Below, piece after piece: positions 8,951 to 16,695 of a stretch of 36,319 nt of DNA. A program made the position numbers and the translations under genes. Source of the stretch: Acidimicrobiaceae bacterium (GTDB taxonomy: Bacteria > Actinomycetota > Acidimicrobiia > Acidimicrobiales > Aldehydirespiratoraceae); assembly GCA_028819505.1 (NCBI GenBank), contig JAPPLH010000011.1:1-36319 (forward strand), given 5' to 3'. Under the pieces are notes generated by a model. That model saw only the letters and a program-made list of their open reading frames with translations, did no database searches and was not told the origin of the DNA. Numbering within the stretch: position 1 is the first letter of the stretch; the number at the start of each line of letters is the position of its first letter.

Positions 8951-8962
8951 AGTATCAATACT
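8951..8962. promoter_or_regulatory. Inverted repeat upstream of soxB, possible operator
   Basis: AGTAT-CA-ATACT is a perfect inverted repeat with five-base arms, located in an unusually AT-rich patch (about 8945-8985) between the F420-type oxidoreductase gene and soxB. On the minus strand the overlapping TATTGATACT could supply a -10. No clear -35 is present, so the promoter role is tentative. Confidence 0.35.
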
Positions 8963-8977
8963 GGACCGATTGAGAAG

Positions 8978-9460
8978 TTATTCGCAGATGACGAGGGGGA
9001 GGTCGCGGGTGGTGCGGGCCTGGTAGTCGTCGTAGTCGGGCCACTGACTCACCGCGAGGGGCCAGAGTTCGGCCTTCTCCTCGGGCGTGGCCGTGCGGGC
9101 TCGCAGGTGATGCGTCTCGGCCCGGTCCTGGATGGTCACATCGGGGCTGTCGACCAGGTTGAGGTACCAGCTGGGATGCCGGGGGGCGCCGCCCATCGAG
9201 GCCACCAGCAGGTAGCGCTCACCGTCACGGATGCGGATGAGCGGGGAGCGGCGCAGGCTGCCGGTCTTGCGCCCCACGGTGGTGAGGATCACGCACTCGG
9301 CGCCCTCCCACTCGAAGCCGTCGGCACCGTCGGTGGCCAGATACCGATCGACGTGGTCGGCGGTCGGCTTCCAAGGGCTCGGCTCATATCCGCCAGCGCT
9401 CACAGCAGCGACACTAGCTCCCGACAACGCCCGTGAGGTCTCCGGCTCGGTGCCGCTCAT
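8978..9460 (-). CDS. Ddn/DUF385-type F420-dependent nitroreductase-fold protein
   Basis: The 160-residue protein shows the signatures of the deazaflavin (F420)-dependent nitroreductase family of actinomycetes: CVILTTVGRKTGSLRRSPL (about 56-74), YLLVASMGG (83-91) and HPSWYLNLVDSPDVTIQ (95-111). Length is typical, with a short N-terminal extension before PSPWKP. Members are split-barrel cytoplasmic proteins binding reduced F420 (some bind other flavins) and reducing quinones or enone-like compounds; the natural substrate cannot be deduced. The ATG begins immediately after the TGA of the upstream XRE-ImmA gene with no intervening base, so the two are almost certainly co-transcribed. The stop is TAA. 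Confidence 0.88.
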   Translation of the reverse strand: MSGTEPETSRALSGASVAAVSAGGYEPSPWKPTADHVDRYLATDGADGFEWEGAECVILTTVGRKTGSLRRSPLIRIRDGERYLLVASMGGAPRHPSWYLNLVDSPDVTIQDRAETHHLRARTATPEEKAELWPLAVSQWPDYDDYQARTTRDLPLVICE

Positions 9461-10510
9461 TCAAACAGCTGAGAGCCGCGGCCCTGGCAAGAAGAACGGA
9501 TAATCGCGACCGGGCACTGCGCCGGCTATGGTGGCCACCTCGTTCGCGCCGAGACCTCGAGCCATCAGAGCCTCGCCGAGACGCTCAGCCAGTTGCGGTC
9601 GCTCCGGGGAGAGTTCGTTGCTGAGGGGCTCGTTGGTACGCCAGCCGCGGGCGCTGAGAGTCTTGTACAGGCCGGTGCGCTGACGGGCTGAGAGCGTCCC
9701 GAGTCGATAGCCGCGCTCGATGAGTGCCTGCATTGACACCCCCCAATGCCGCTTGAGCCCACGAAGCCTGCCCATGCTGAGGTTGCGCAATTCGGAACGG
9801 ATTGAATCAGTCGGCATCAGAAATTCCGCCGCAAAGGCGTTCGCCTCCTCCTCCGGGTCGCCACCCAGCTCGTCACCATGGAGGCAGACATGACCGAGTT
9901 CGTGTGCCAGCGTGAGCCGCAGGCGGTCCGTCGGCGCTCGGCTGTTCACGAGCATCACCGGCCAGTCAGCCACCCATTGCGACAGCCCGTCCACCCGTCC
10001 CCCACCAGTCATCGAACCGAAGTCCTCGGCAATCACCACGCACCCGGCCGATTCCAGCCAGCCGATCAGATCACGCACAGGCCCCGACGGCATGCGCCAC
10101 TGCATCCGAACGAGTCGTGCTGCATCCTCAGGCGAGTACTCCAGCGGGTCGAACAGCGGCAAGGCCAACTCCGCCTCGATCTCCACTTCTCTCATCAGGA
10201 GCCCGACATGCATCCGGTACACGTTCAAGCGCGCCTCGAGTCGGCGCCAGACGGTCGGCTTCGCCGTACGACGGCGCCGCATGTGGGCATCCACCATGAA
10301 TGCCCCCCGGGCTCTGTTGGCCACCTGTAGGAACTCCGGCGTCACGCCGAGTGCAGTTGCCAGCGATTCGAGGGTTCCCTCACTCGGGTCTCGAAGGTCG
10401 TTCTCGTAGCGCGACAACGCCGCCTGGGTGACGGCGGCCGAGTCAGCCAGCCTCTCTTGTGTCATCCCCCGAGCGCGCCGAAGCGTCACCAAGGCTTCGC
10501 CGAGGCTCAC
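9461..10510 (-). CDS. XRE regulator fused to ImmA/IrrE metallopeptidase
   Basis: The 349-residue fusion has an N-terminal Cro/C1-type helix-turn-helix (about 1-60; GMTQERLADSAAVTQAALSRYEN). A linker follows, then a gluzincin-type ImmA/IrrE domain with the zinc motif H203-E-L-G-H207 and downstream acidic residues (EEEANAFAAEFLMP) supplying the third ligand. Related proteins are regulators that bind an operator and may cleave repressors, as IrrE/PprI and ImmA do; many accompany a small coupled partner. Here the GTG start overlaps the stop of the preceding 118-residue gene by GTGA (10507-10510), implying a stoichiometric pair. The gene runs directly into the F420-type reductase gene. The catalytic motif is intact, so activity is likely; the target is unknown. 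Confidence 0.9.
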   Translation of the reverse strand: MSLGEALVTLRRARGMTQERLADSAAVTQAALSRYENDLRDPSEGTLESLATALGVTPEFLQVANRARGAFMVDAHMRRRRTAKPTVWRRLEARLNVYRMHVGLLMREVEIEAELALPLFDPLEYSPEDAARLVRMQWRMPSGPVRDLIGWLESAGCVVIAEDFGSMTGGGRVDGLSQWVADWPVMLVNSRAPTDRLRLTLAHELGHVCLHGDELGGDPEEEANAFAAEFLMPTDSIRSELRNLSMGRLRGLKRHWGVSMQALIERGYRLGTLSARQRTGLYKTLSARGWRTNEPLSNELSPERPQLAERLGEALMARGLGANEVATIAGAVPGRDYPFFLPGPRLSAV

Positions 10511-10863
10511 GACTGGCGGCGGCGGCGCGCCTCAGCGACCATGCCGTCCAGTCGAGACCGCACGACGGCCGGGGTCGGTCCCTCCCGGCCGGGCAGCGGC
10601 GCCGCCGACCCCTCCGTGCTCGACATCTCGTGAACCCACAGGACGTTCTCGATGCCGTGCCTCATGGACAGCACTGCCGGTCCCATCTCGCCAGAATCCT
10701 CGTCCCACACGTAGCCGCAGATCAAGCGGAGTTGTTCCATCCCTGCCAGCACGAGCTGGCCGTCAGGCTGCTCCATGAAGCCGAGCGCGCCCTGCGTCGG
10801 ATATGTGGCGACAGCCGCCGGCGGTCGATGCCGCTTCAGGCGCATGCGGTACCGATCCCGCAC
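10507..10863 (-). CDS. Unknown 118-residue protein coupled to XRE-ImmA
   Basis: I do not recognise this protein. The 118 residues start basic (MRDRYRMRLKRHRPP). The middle is compact and hydrophobic-aromatic (GALGFMEQPDGQLVLAGMEQLRLICGYVWDEDSGEMGPAVL), and the tail is charged and Arg-rich (RSRLDGMVAEARRRRQS). There is no signal peptide, membrane segment or obvious catalytic motif. The GTG start follows GGAGGAGGG about ten bases upstream, a strong ribosome-binding site, which supports a real gene. It overlaps the XRE-ImmA gene by four bases, so the pair is probably translated together. It could be a substrate or partner of the protease, a toxin-like protein or a small regulator; the sequence does not decide. 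Confidence 0.7.
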   Translation of the reverse strand: MRDRYRMRLKRHRPPAAVATYPTQGALGFMEQPDGQLVLAGMEQLRLICGYVWDEDSGEMGPAVLSMRHGIENVLWVHEMSSTEGSAAPLPGREGPTPAVVRSRLDGMVAEARRRRQS

Positions 10864-10890
10864 GATGATCGTGCCCTCCTCCTCTTGTGC

Positions 10891-12183
10891 TCAGTACTGG
10901 AGTTCGCAGCCGTACTCGTCTATCCACCAGCGGGCGGTGCGCTTGGCGTCCGATGGGGTGCGCAGGCCGGGGTCCTGGTGGAGCCGTTCGGGGGTGGGGC
11001 CGACCCGAGCCGCGATCTCGGTGAGGGCCGGCAGGTCGAGGTCGTAGCACTCCACCGCGTTCAGTCCGAGCAGCAGGCGGGTGTCCTCGATGGACACGTC
11101 GCGGAAGTCGCTCTCGAGGCGCCTGGTCGTGTGGGGCCACGAGCCCTCGGGGTGGGGGTAGTCGGTGCCCCACATCAGCGCGTCGATGCCGTTTACGTGG
11201 CGGCGGCGGATCTCCTCCTTGCTCATCGTGGACGCCCCGATGAACACGTTGGTGCCGAAGTACTCCGACGGCAGCCGCGAGATCAGGCCCTTCATGCGCG
11301 AGCCCAGCTTCTTGATCTTGTTGCTGGCCCCGAAGTTCACGTCGGTCTTCCACAGCAGGTCGGCGATCCAGTAGGAGCCGCACTCCACCACCGCATACCG
11401 CAGGCCACCGAACCTGTCGAACTTGCCTGAGAACAGCAGCTGCCACAGGGCCCGATGGGTCCAGAACGGCACCTCCGAGACGTACAGGGCGACGTTATCG
11501 CCGTAGGACGGGAAGTCGGCCTCGCCCGAGTGGGTGTGCACCACCAGGCCGGTCTCGGCGCAGGCGGCCCACACCCGGTCGTAGTGGTCGGACCCGTAGG
11601 GCGGGAAGCCGTGCCACAGGGTGGGGATCATGACCCCCTTGATGCCCGGCTTGCCGGCCAGCCACTCGATCTCGGCCACCGACTTGTCCACGTCGTGGGT
11701 GATGGGCACCAGGCCCACCCCGGCCCGGCGGGGCGGGTTGGTGGCGCAGAAGTCGACCAGCCAGCGGTTGTGGGCCTGGGCCCCGCCGAAGGCCTGCCGG
11801 GGGTCGGTTATCTGGCCCGCGGCCAGGCCCGCGCCGAACGGCGGCGACTCCTGGCCGGTCACCGCGTCGCCGTCGGCGAAGATCACCTCGCCCGCGATGC
11901 CGTCGGCGTCGAGCTCCTTGTCGCGCACCTCGGGGTCGTAGGCGCCGCGCAGCCCCTCGGCGTTCTCGCCCTCCCACTCGGCCAGGAACTCGGCGTTGAC
12001 CTCCTCCTGCACCCGCCGGTGCTCGTGACGCCCGGCCACATAGACGTCGAACTCGTCGTGCAGGGCAGAGTCGAGGTAGGGGCGGTACTCCTCGCACTGA
12101 AGCCCGGCGTGGGTGTCGCTCGACACGATCACATAGGGGGCGTTCGAAGTGTCGACCCCCTCGGTGGGGTTGCTCAGGCTCAT
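10891..12183 (-). CDS. Amidohydrolase-2 family metal-dependent hydrolase
   Basis: The 430-residue protein has the TIM-barrel amidohydrolase_2 (COG2159) pattern. Strand-1 metal ligands sit in IVSSDTHAG (about 19-26), a His-x-His occurs at about 216-218 (VVHTHSG), and the strand-8 aspartate is in LMWGTDYPHPEG (about 341). The family includes decarboxylases and hydrolases of aromatic or carboxylated compounds; homologues of this length are common in actinomycetes and mostly uncharacterised, so the substrate is open. The ATG starting MSLSNPTEGV is preceded by GGAGGTG six bases away; a 14-codon upstream extension has no such site. A promoter candidate (TACAGT) lies just upstream. The 118-residue gene begins 27 bases after the stop. 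Confidence 0.88.
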   Translation of the reverse strand: MSLSNPTEGVDTSNAPYVIVSSDTHAGLQCEEYRPYLDSALHDEFDVYVAGRHEHRRVQEEVNAEFLAEWEGENAEGLRGAYDPEVRDKELDADGIAGEVIFADGDAVTGQESPPFGAGLAAGQITDPRQAFGGAQAHNRWLVDFCATNPPRRAGVGLVPITHDVDKSVAEIEWLAGKPGIKGVMIPTLWHGFPPYGSDHYDRVWAACAETGLVVHTHSGEADFPSYGDNVALYVSEVPFWTHRALWQLLFSGKFDRFGGLRYAVVECGSYWIADLLWKTDVNFGASNKIKKLGSRMKGLISRLPSEYFGTNVFIGASTMSKEEIRRRHVNGIDALMWGTDYPHPEGSWPHTTRRLESDFRDVSIEDTRLLLGLNAVECYDLDLPALTEIAARVGPTPERLHQDPGLRTPSDAKRTARWWIDEYGCELQY

Positions 12184-12223
12184 CAGCGGCACCTCCGTTG
12201 CAGCTCGCCGCTCGGTGCGAGCC

Positions 12224-12252
12224 ACTGTACCCAGCGGCCCCGCTCCTGTTCG
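12224..12252 (-). promoter_or_regulatory. Candidate promoter for the amidohydrolase operon
   Basis: On the minus strand TACAGT (12224-12229) fits the actinobacterial -10 TANNNT and is separated by 17 bases from CGAACA (12247-12252), a weak -35. The predicted start would give a leader of about 34 bases before the ATG at 12183. The -35 lies inside dispersed repeat copy A. Confidence 0.4.
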
Positions 12253-12290
12253 CTGCGCTCACGAGCTGCTCGGGCCCCGGGACCTCGCGG
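12244..12290 (-). repeat. Dispersed 3'-end repeat, copy A
   Basis: One of four related copies in the window (also 22324-22370, 23463-23513 and 29813-29863). On the minus strand it shares the core GTGAGCGCAGCGAACA with copy C. The preceding segment, GGGGCCCGAGCAGCTC, corresponds to GCGGCCCGAGCGGCCC elsewhere. It lies about 30 bases after the stop of the molybdopterin oxidoreductase gene, in that gene's sense direction. Confidence 0.75.
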
Positions 12291-12318
12291 CGCTCGGCCT
12301 CTGGCGGCAACAAATGGG

Positions 12319-15132
12319 CTACAGGGCGTAGGCGGCGGGGGCGGGCTTGAGGGGGCGGGCGTACCACAGGGGGCGGCGCAAGCCTCCGGGGCCGGGTGCA
12401 GGACGGGTCATGGCCAGCCATTCGCGATAGGCCTCGCGGGCCTTGGCCGTGTCCACCACCACGTCGCCGTAGGTGTCGCCCGGCTGGGCCGGGCCAACCC
12501 GCACGCGCTGGTGCCAGCACTGCATGCCCGAGACCGGATCGGGCTGCACGCAGAACGTGAGGTTCTGATGCACGCCGGTGTCGCTCCACCAGATGCGCTC
12601 GGTGTCGGGATCGTCGCTGGCGTGCCGCTCGGGCCGGCCCCTGCGCCGCAGCCGCCACACCGATCCGGTGCTGGTGATGTCGGCGTCGCCGCCGGCCCAC
12701 GAGCCGCCGGCGTTCGCGTCGAGGCGCCACCGGCCCATGTGATGCGACGCGGCCACCACGCCGGGGCGTATCCCCTCGGTGCGCCAGGCGCCGATCACGA
12801 AGTGGCCTATGCGGGTGGTGACCCGCACCAGTCCGTTGACCTCAATGCCCAGCGCCTCGGCGTCGGACGGGTGGATCCACAGCGGGTGGCGGTGGCTCAA
12901 CTCCGACAGCCACTTGCTGTTGGCCGACCGGGTGTGGATCAGCGTCGGGATGCGGAACGTGGGCAGCAGGATCCGCTCGTCCGCCTCGAGCTCCAACCCC
13001 TCCCAGTGGACGTGCGACGGGATCCAGGTGGGGGTGGCGTACTCGGACCAGCCCCAGTCGGCCAGGGTCTGCGAGTACAGCTCGAGCTTGCGCGACGGGG
13101 TGGGGAACCCCTCCCTGGGCGCGCCGTCCACCTCCACCGCGGGGGAGCCGTCACCCAGGCCCGCCAGCTTGAGGCCGGCCAGCTCCTCGGGCGCGCCCGA
13201 CCACGCGCCCGGCGTCCCGGGGCGGCGGAAGACGCCCGAGGAGTCGATGTCGCAACCCTCCAGCGCAGCCAAGTCCACCTCTCGCTCGTAGGGGACATAC
13301 ATGTCGCCGTCGAGCGCGTAGGCGCCCCGGTCCCGCATGAACTCCAGGGGGGTCTGGCCGGCGGCGGCCGCGTCGTCGGCCAGGCCGGGAACGCCCTCGA
13401 ACATGGTCGAGTAGTACTCGTCCACCGACATCGGCGTTCCGGGGTGCTCGGGGCTCTCGAACCAGCGGCGGATGCCCATCGAGCCGTCGGGGTCGATGCG
13501 CCACGACAGCTCGATCCAGAACTCGTTCTCCTCCCACACCTCGCCCGGGTTGAACTCGTGGGTCCGGGAGGCGTGGCCCACGTCCTCCCCCCGGATCTCG
13601 GCGTAGCGGCGCAGCACCGGCTGGCGGAAGCCGATCCAGCGGCCGGCGTGGGTCTCGAAGCTGGCCACGTCGTGGCGCTCGGCGCCCACCCCCATCGGCA
13701 GCACGTAGTCGGCGAAGACGGCCGTCTCCGACCAGGTCGGCGTGAGAGCCACATGGCACCCCACCTTGCCGGGATCCTTGAGGGCCTCCAGCCAGCTGAA
13801 CCCGTCGGGGTTGGTCCACACCGGGTTGTACACCCGGCTGAAGTACACGTCGAGGCGGCCCCGGCCCTCGTGCAGGAGGTGGGGCAGCAGGATCGACATC
13901 TCGTGGTAGGCCAGCGGGTACTCGCGGGGCCAGTTGAGCTCGTTCCACTGCTCGACCGGCGGAGCCCCCGGCGGGTGGGGCGCCTTGTACTTGTTCCAGC
14001 CGTTGCCGGTGGTGCCGCCCACCGTGCCGACCGAGCCGGTCAGCACGTTGAGGAAGAACAGGCAGCGGGCCGTCTGCCAGCCGCCCAGGTTGCCCGCGCC
14101 CGCGGCCCGCCAGTTGTGGGAGGCGAACTTCGTCGGGTGGGCGCCGATTATCCCTGCGATCTCGATGATCTGGGCCGCGGGCACGCCGCAGACCCGCTCG
14201 GCCTCCTCCGGCGTGTAGGCCGCGTAGTCCTCCAGCAGGGCCGGCCCCACCGACTCGAACTCCATCGGTCGGTCGGGGTGACGCTCGCGCAGGTAGGTCT
14301 CCCAGTTGGTCCAGCGCCGCACGAAGTCCTGCTCCCAGGCGCCGTCGGCCAGCAGCAAGCGGGCGATGGCCAGCAGCAGGAACGGCTCGGTGCCCGGCCA
14401 CGCCGGCAGCCAGAAGTCGGCCTTGGCGCCGGTGTTGGACAGCCGGGGATCGACGCAGATCACCATGGCGCCCCGGCCCTGGGCCTCGATGATGCGCTGG
14501 GCGTGGGGGTTGAAGTAGTGGCCCGCCTCGAGGTGCGACGAGATCAGGAAGATGACCTCGGCGTGGGCGAAGTCCGACGACGGCCGGTCGTGGCCCATCC
14601 AGCTCTGGTAGCCGATGCGGGCGTTGGAGCTGCAGATGTTGGTGTGGCTGTTGTGGCCGTCCACCCCCCAGCACTGCAGCACCCGCTCGGCGTAACCGTC
14701 CTCGCCTGGACGGCCCACGTGGTACATGACCTCGTTGCGGCGGCCCTCGGCGATGGCGGTGCGGATGCGGTCGCCGATGTCGTCGAGGGCCTCGGCCCAG
14801 CTGACCCGCTCCCACCGGCCCCCGCCCCGCTCCCCGGCCCGGCGCAGCGGGTGCAGGATGCGCTCGTGGTCGTCGATCTGGTTGAGGGTCGCCGGTCCCT
14901 TGGCGCAGTTGCGGCCGCGGCTGGCCGGATGCAGCGGGTTGCCCTCGACGCGGTCGATGCGGCCGGTGGCGTGGTTGACATGGCACACGAGCCCGCAGGC
15001 CGCCTCGCAGTTGAAGCACGTGGTTGGCACCAGCGTGTGATGGTGCTCGACCCGCCGGGGCCACGCCTTGGCGTCGAGGGTCACCGCGTCGTGCCAGGTC
15101 TCGTGCGGGGGATAGCTGTGCAGTTCGGCCAC
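12319..15132 (-). CDS. Molybdopterin oxidoreductase, DMSO-reductase family catalytic subunit
   Basis: The 937-residue protein begins, after a short leader, with the N-terminal [4Fe-4S] motif C39-x2-C42-x3-C46-x29-C76 (TTCFNCEAACGLVCHV to GRNCAKG). The molybdopterin core follows. The block HTNICSSNARIG (cysteine about 167) aligns with the Mo-ligand region of Cys-type members such as nitrate, formate and polysulfide enzymes. The C-terminal part holds the MopB-binding barrel (SHRHPLWIHPSDAEALGI). No twin-arginine signal is present, so it is predicted to stay in the cytoplasm, unlike PsrA, TtrA or DmsA. The GTG start has AAGGA nine bases upstream and lies 14 bases after the stop of the ferredoxin/NrfD gene, its evident partner. 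The substrate cannot be deduced; sulfur- or nitrogen-oxyanion chemistry or formate-like oxidation are possibilities. Confidence 0.9.
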   Translation of the reverse strand: MAELHSYPPHETWHDAVTLDAKAWPRRVEHHHTLVPTTCFNCEAACGLVCHVNHATGRIDRVEGNPLHPASRGRNCAKGPATLNQIDDHERILHPLRRAGERGGGRWERVSWAEALDDIGDRIRTAIAEGRRNEVMYHVGRPGEDGYAERVLQCWGVDGHNSHTNICSSNARIGYQSWMGHDRPSSDFAHAEVIFLISSHLEAGHYFNPHAQRIIEAQGRGAMVICVDPRLSNTGAKADFWLPAWPGTEPFLLLAIARLLLADGAWEQDFVRRWTNWETYLRERHPDRPMEFESVGPALLEDYAAYTPEEAERVCGVPAAQIIEIAGIIGAHPTKFASHNWRAAGAGNLGGWQTARCLFFLNVLTGSVGTVGGTTGNGWNKYKAPHPPGAPPVEQWNELNWPREYPLAYHEMSILLPHLLHEGRGRLDVYFSRVYNPVWTNPDGFSWLEALKDPGKVGCHVALTPTWSETAVFADYVLPMGVGAERHDVASFETHAGRWIGFRQPVLRRYAEIRGEDVGHASRTHEFNPGEVWEENEFWIELSWRIDPDGSMGIRRWFESPEHPGTPMSVDEYYSTMFEGVPGLADDAAAAGQTPLEFMRDRGAYALDGDMYVPYEREVDLAALEGCDIDSSGVFRRPGTPGAWSGAPEELAGLKLAGLGDGSPAVEVDGAPREGFPTPSRKLELYSQTLADWGWSEYATPTWIPSHVHWEGLELEADERILLPTFRIPTLIHTRSANSKWLSELSHRHPLWIHPSDAEALGIEVNGLVRVTTRIGHFVIGAWRTEGIRPGVVAASHHMGRWRLDANAGGSWAGGDADITSTGSVWRLRRRGRPERHASDDPDTERIWWSDTGVHQNLTFCVQPDPVSGMQCWHQRVRVGPAQPGDTYGDVVVDTAKAREAYREWLAMTRPAPGPGGLRRPLWYARPLKPAPAAYAL

Positions 15133-15146
15133 GGCGACGGTTCCTT

Positions 15147-16661
15147 CTACGACAGCGGGACGGACTGGCCGGCCCGCACGAAGCTGTCCTCGTAGAACCA
15201 CATGCCCGCCAGCGCGGCCAACCCGGCTAGAGCGGGCAGGGCCGGACCGGTGCCGGCGGCGAGAGCGGCTGCGGTGAGGACGGCGGGCAGGAGCAGGCCC
15301 AGCACGATCCCGCCGGCCCAGAAGCGGCGGGCGTAACGGCCGCGGGTCATGGCCGTCACCGCGGCTTCGACGTGACTGGTGCCCTGAGACGTGACCTCGG
15401 CCCCGATGAGCACCCCGGCAGCCAGGAGACCGCCCAGCATCGTCCAGCGAACGGCGGGCACGGCCGGGATCTCCATGGCGAGGTCGGCAAGCGAGTAGGC
15501 CGCGCCCCCGGCCACCGCAGCCTGGGCCAGCAGCGTCGGCAGCAACAGCGGCGTCTGCCACAGGTCCCGACCCTCGCACTGGCCGAACAGGAAGGCGGTG
15601 TAGCCCGCGGTGGCCGCGGCCAGCAGGACGGCGGGGACGGCCAAGCCGGCAAGAGCACCGGCCGATCCTGTCGCACCGGCCACGAACCAGGCCGCGCAGA
15701 CTGCTGCGAAGGCGCCCAGCACCCATGCGCCCTTGACCAGCCAGGACCGCCGGTTGCCGCGGGTGAGCAGGTAGTAGAAGCGCTCCGGCCGGCGCAGGTC
15801 CCCGACGAGCAGCCCGCCCGTGATCGCAAGAAAGATCCCCGCGACCACCGGCGGCATGACTCCCACCGCGGCCTGCGAGTCACCGTGACCCAGCAGGGCC
15901 AGCAGGCCGGCCACGGCCATAACACCGGCGGCGACCGCCTTGGTGACGAGATAGCTCGAGACCTTGGCCTTCCAGGTCATCTGATGGGCGGTGGTGTAGG
16001 CGGTGCGGGCGACCACGCCGTGGCCGTCGGGCTGGGCGGTCGGATGCTGCGGCGTGGTGTCGGCCCAGATCATGCCGTCGGACGCGATGGCGGTCCGCAG
16101 CGGATCCAGCGATGCCTGGTCGGCGCCCCGGTAGTACACCTTGGGCAGTGTCTGCTGCTCGGGGGCCCGCACCGCGGTGTCGCTGCGGGCGATGATCCTG
16201 GTGGTCTCATCGTTCGGGTCATCGAGGTCGGCCACCTTGATGGCATGGGTGGGGCACACCACCACGCAGCTCGGCTCGAGGCCCTGCTCGATCCGGTGGT
16301 TGCAGAAGTTGCACTTGTTGGCGGTGTTGGTGGCGGGGTTGATGTAGATGGCGTCGTAGGGGCAGGCGTTCATGCATCCCTTGCAGCCGATGCAGTTGCT
16401 GTCGTCGAAGTCGACCACCCCGTTGGCGGCCCGGAACAGCGCGCCGGTGGGGCAGATGGTGATGCACGGCGCGTCGTCGCAGTGGTTGCAGCGCATCACC
16501 GAGAAGTGCCGGTTGACGTTGGGGAACGTGCCGGTCTCAATGTACTTGACCCAGGTGCGGTTCACGCCGAGGGGAACGTCGTGCTCGCTCTTGCACGCGA
16601 CCGTGCAGGCATGACAGCCGATGCAGCTGTCGCTGTCCAGCAGGAACCCGAGCCGGGTCAC
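15147..16661 (-). CDS. Fused four-cluster ferredoxin / NrfD membrane subunit
   Basis: The 504-residue fusion starts with a PsrB/NrfC-like ferredoxin domain (about 1-175). Its four cysteine quartets are at 13/16/19/23, 58/61/66/70, 90/93/96/100 and 117/120/132/136, enough for four [4Fe-4S] clusters. A linker leads to an NrfD/PsrC-like integral membrane domain (about 228-504, roughly eight hydrophobic segments) with the family block LRRPERFYYLLTRGNRRSW and terminal FVRAGQSVPLS. In most complexes these are two separate genes. Electrons would pass between the quinone pool and the Mo subunit encoded next. The GTG start follows GAGG seven bases upstream; the longer upstream frame overlaps the TetR gene and is not credible. 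The domain assignment is firm; the reaction is unknown. Confidence 0.9.
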   Translation of the reverse strand: MTRLGFLLDSDSCIGCHACTVACKSEHDVPLGVNRTWVKYIETGTFPNVNRHFSVMRCNHCDDAPCITICPTGALFRAANGVVDFDDSNCIGCKGCMNACPYDAIYINPATNTANKCNFCNHRIEQGLEPSCVVVCPTHAIKVADLDDPNDETTRIIARSDTAVRAPEQQTLPKVYYRGADQASLDPLRTAIASDGMIWADTTPQHPTAQPDGHGVVARTAYTTAHQMTWKAKVSSYLVTKAVAAGVMAVAGLLALLGHGDSQAAVGVMPPVVAGIFLAITGGLLVGDLRRPERFYYLLTRGNRRSWLVKGAWVLGAFAAVCAAWFVAGATGSAGALAGLAVPAVLLAAATAGYTAFLFGQCEGRDLWQTPLLLPTLLAQAAVAGGAAYSLADLAMEIPAVPAVRWTMLGGLLAAGVLIGAEVTSQGTSHVEAAVTAMTRGRYARRFWAGGIVLGLLLPAVLTAAALAAGTGPALPALAGLAALAGMWFYEDSFVRAGQSVPLS

Positions 16662-16695
16662 ACCACAACCTCGCCGCGGTTGAGTAGGAGCACCA

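Noticed and set aside
11455-15195. Very long open frame (over 1,200 codons) on the plus strand
   Set aside because: It lies antisense to the amidohydrolase and Mo oxidoreductase genes, is rich in Arg, Gly, His and Val, and shows no family blocks. This is a common by-product of high-GC codon use.
15133-15726. N-terminal extension of the Mo oxidoreductase
   Set aside because: It lies inside the NrfD coding region in another frame and contains no Tat signal; the GTG at 15132 has a good ribosome-binding site.
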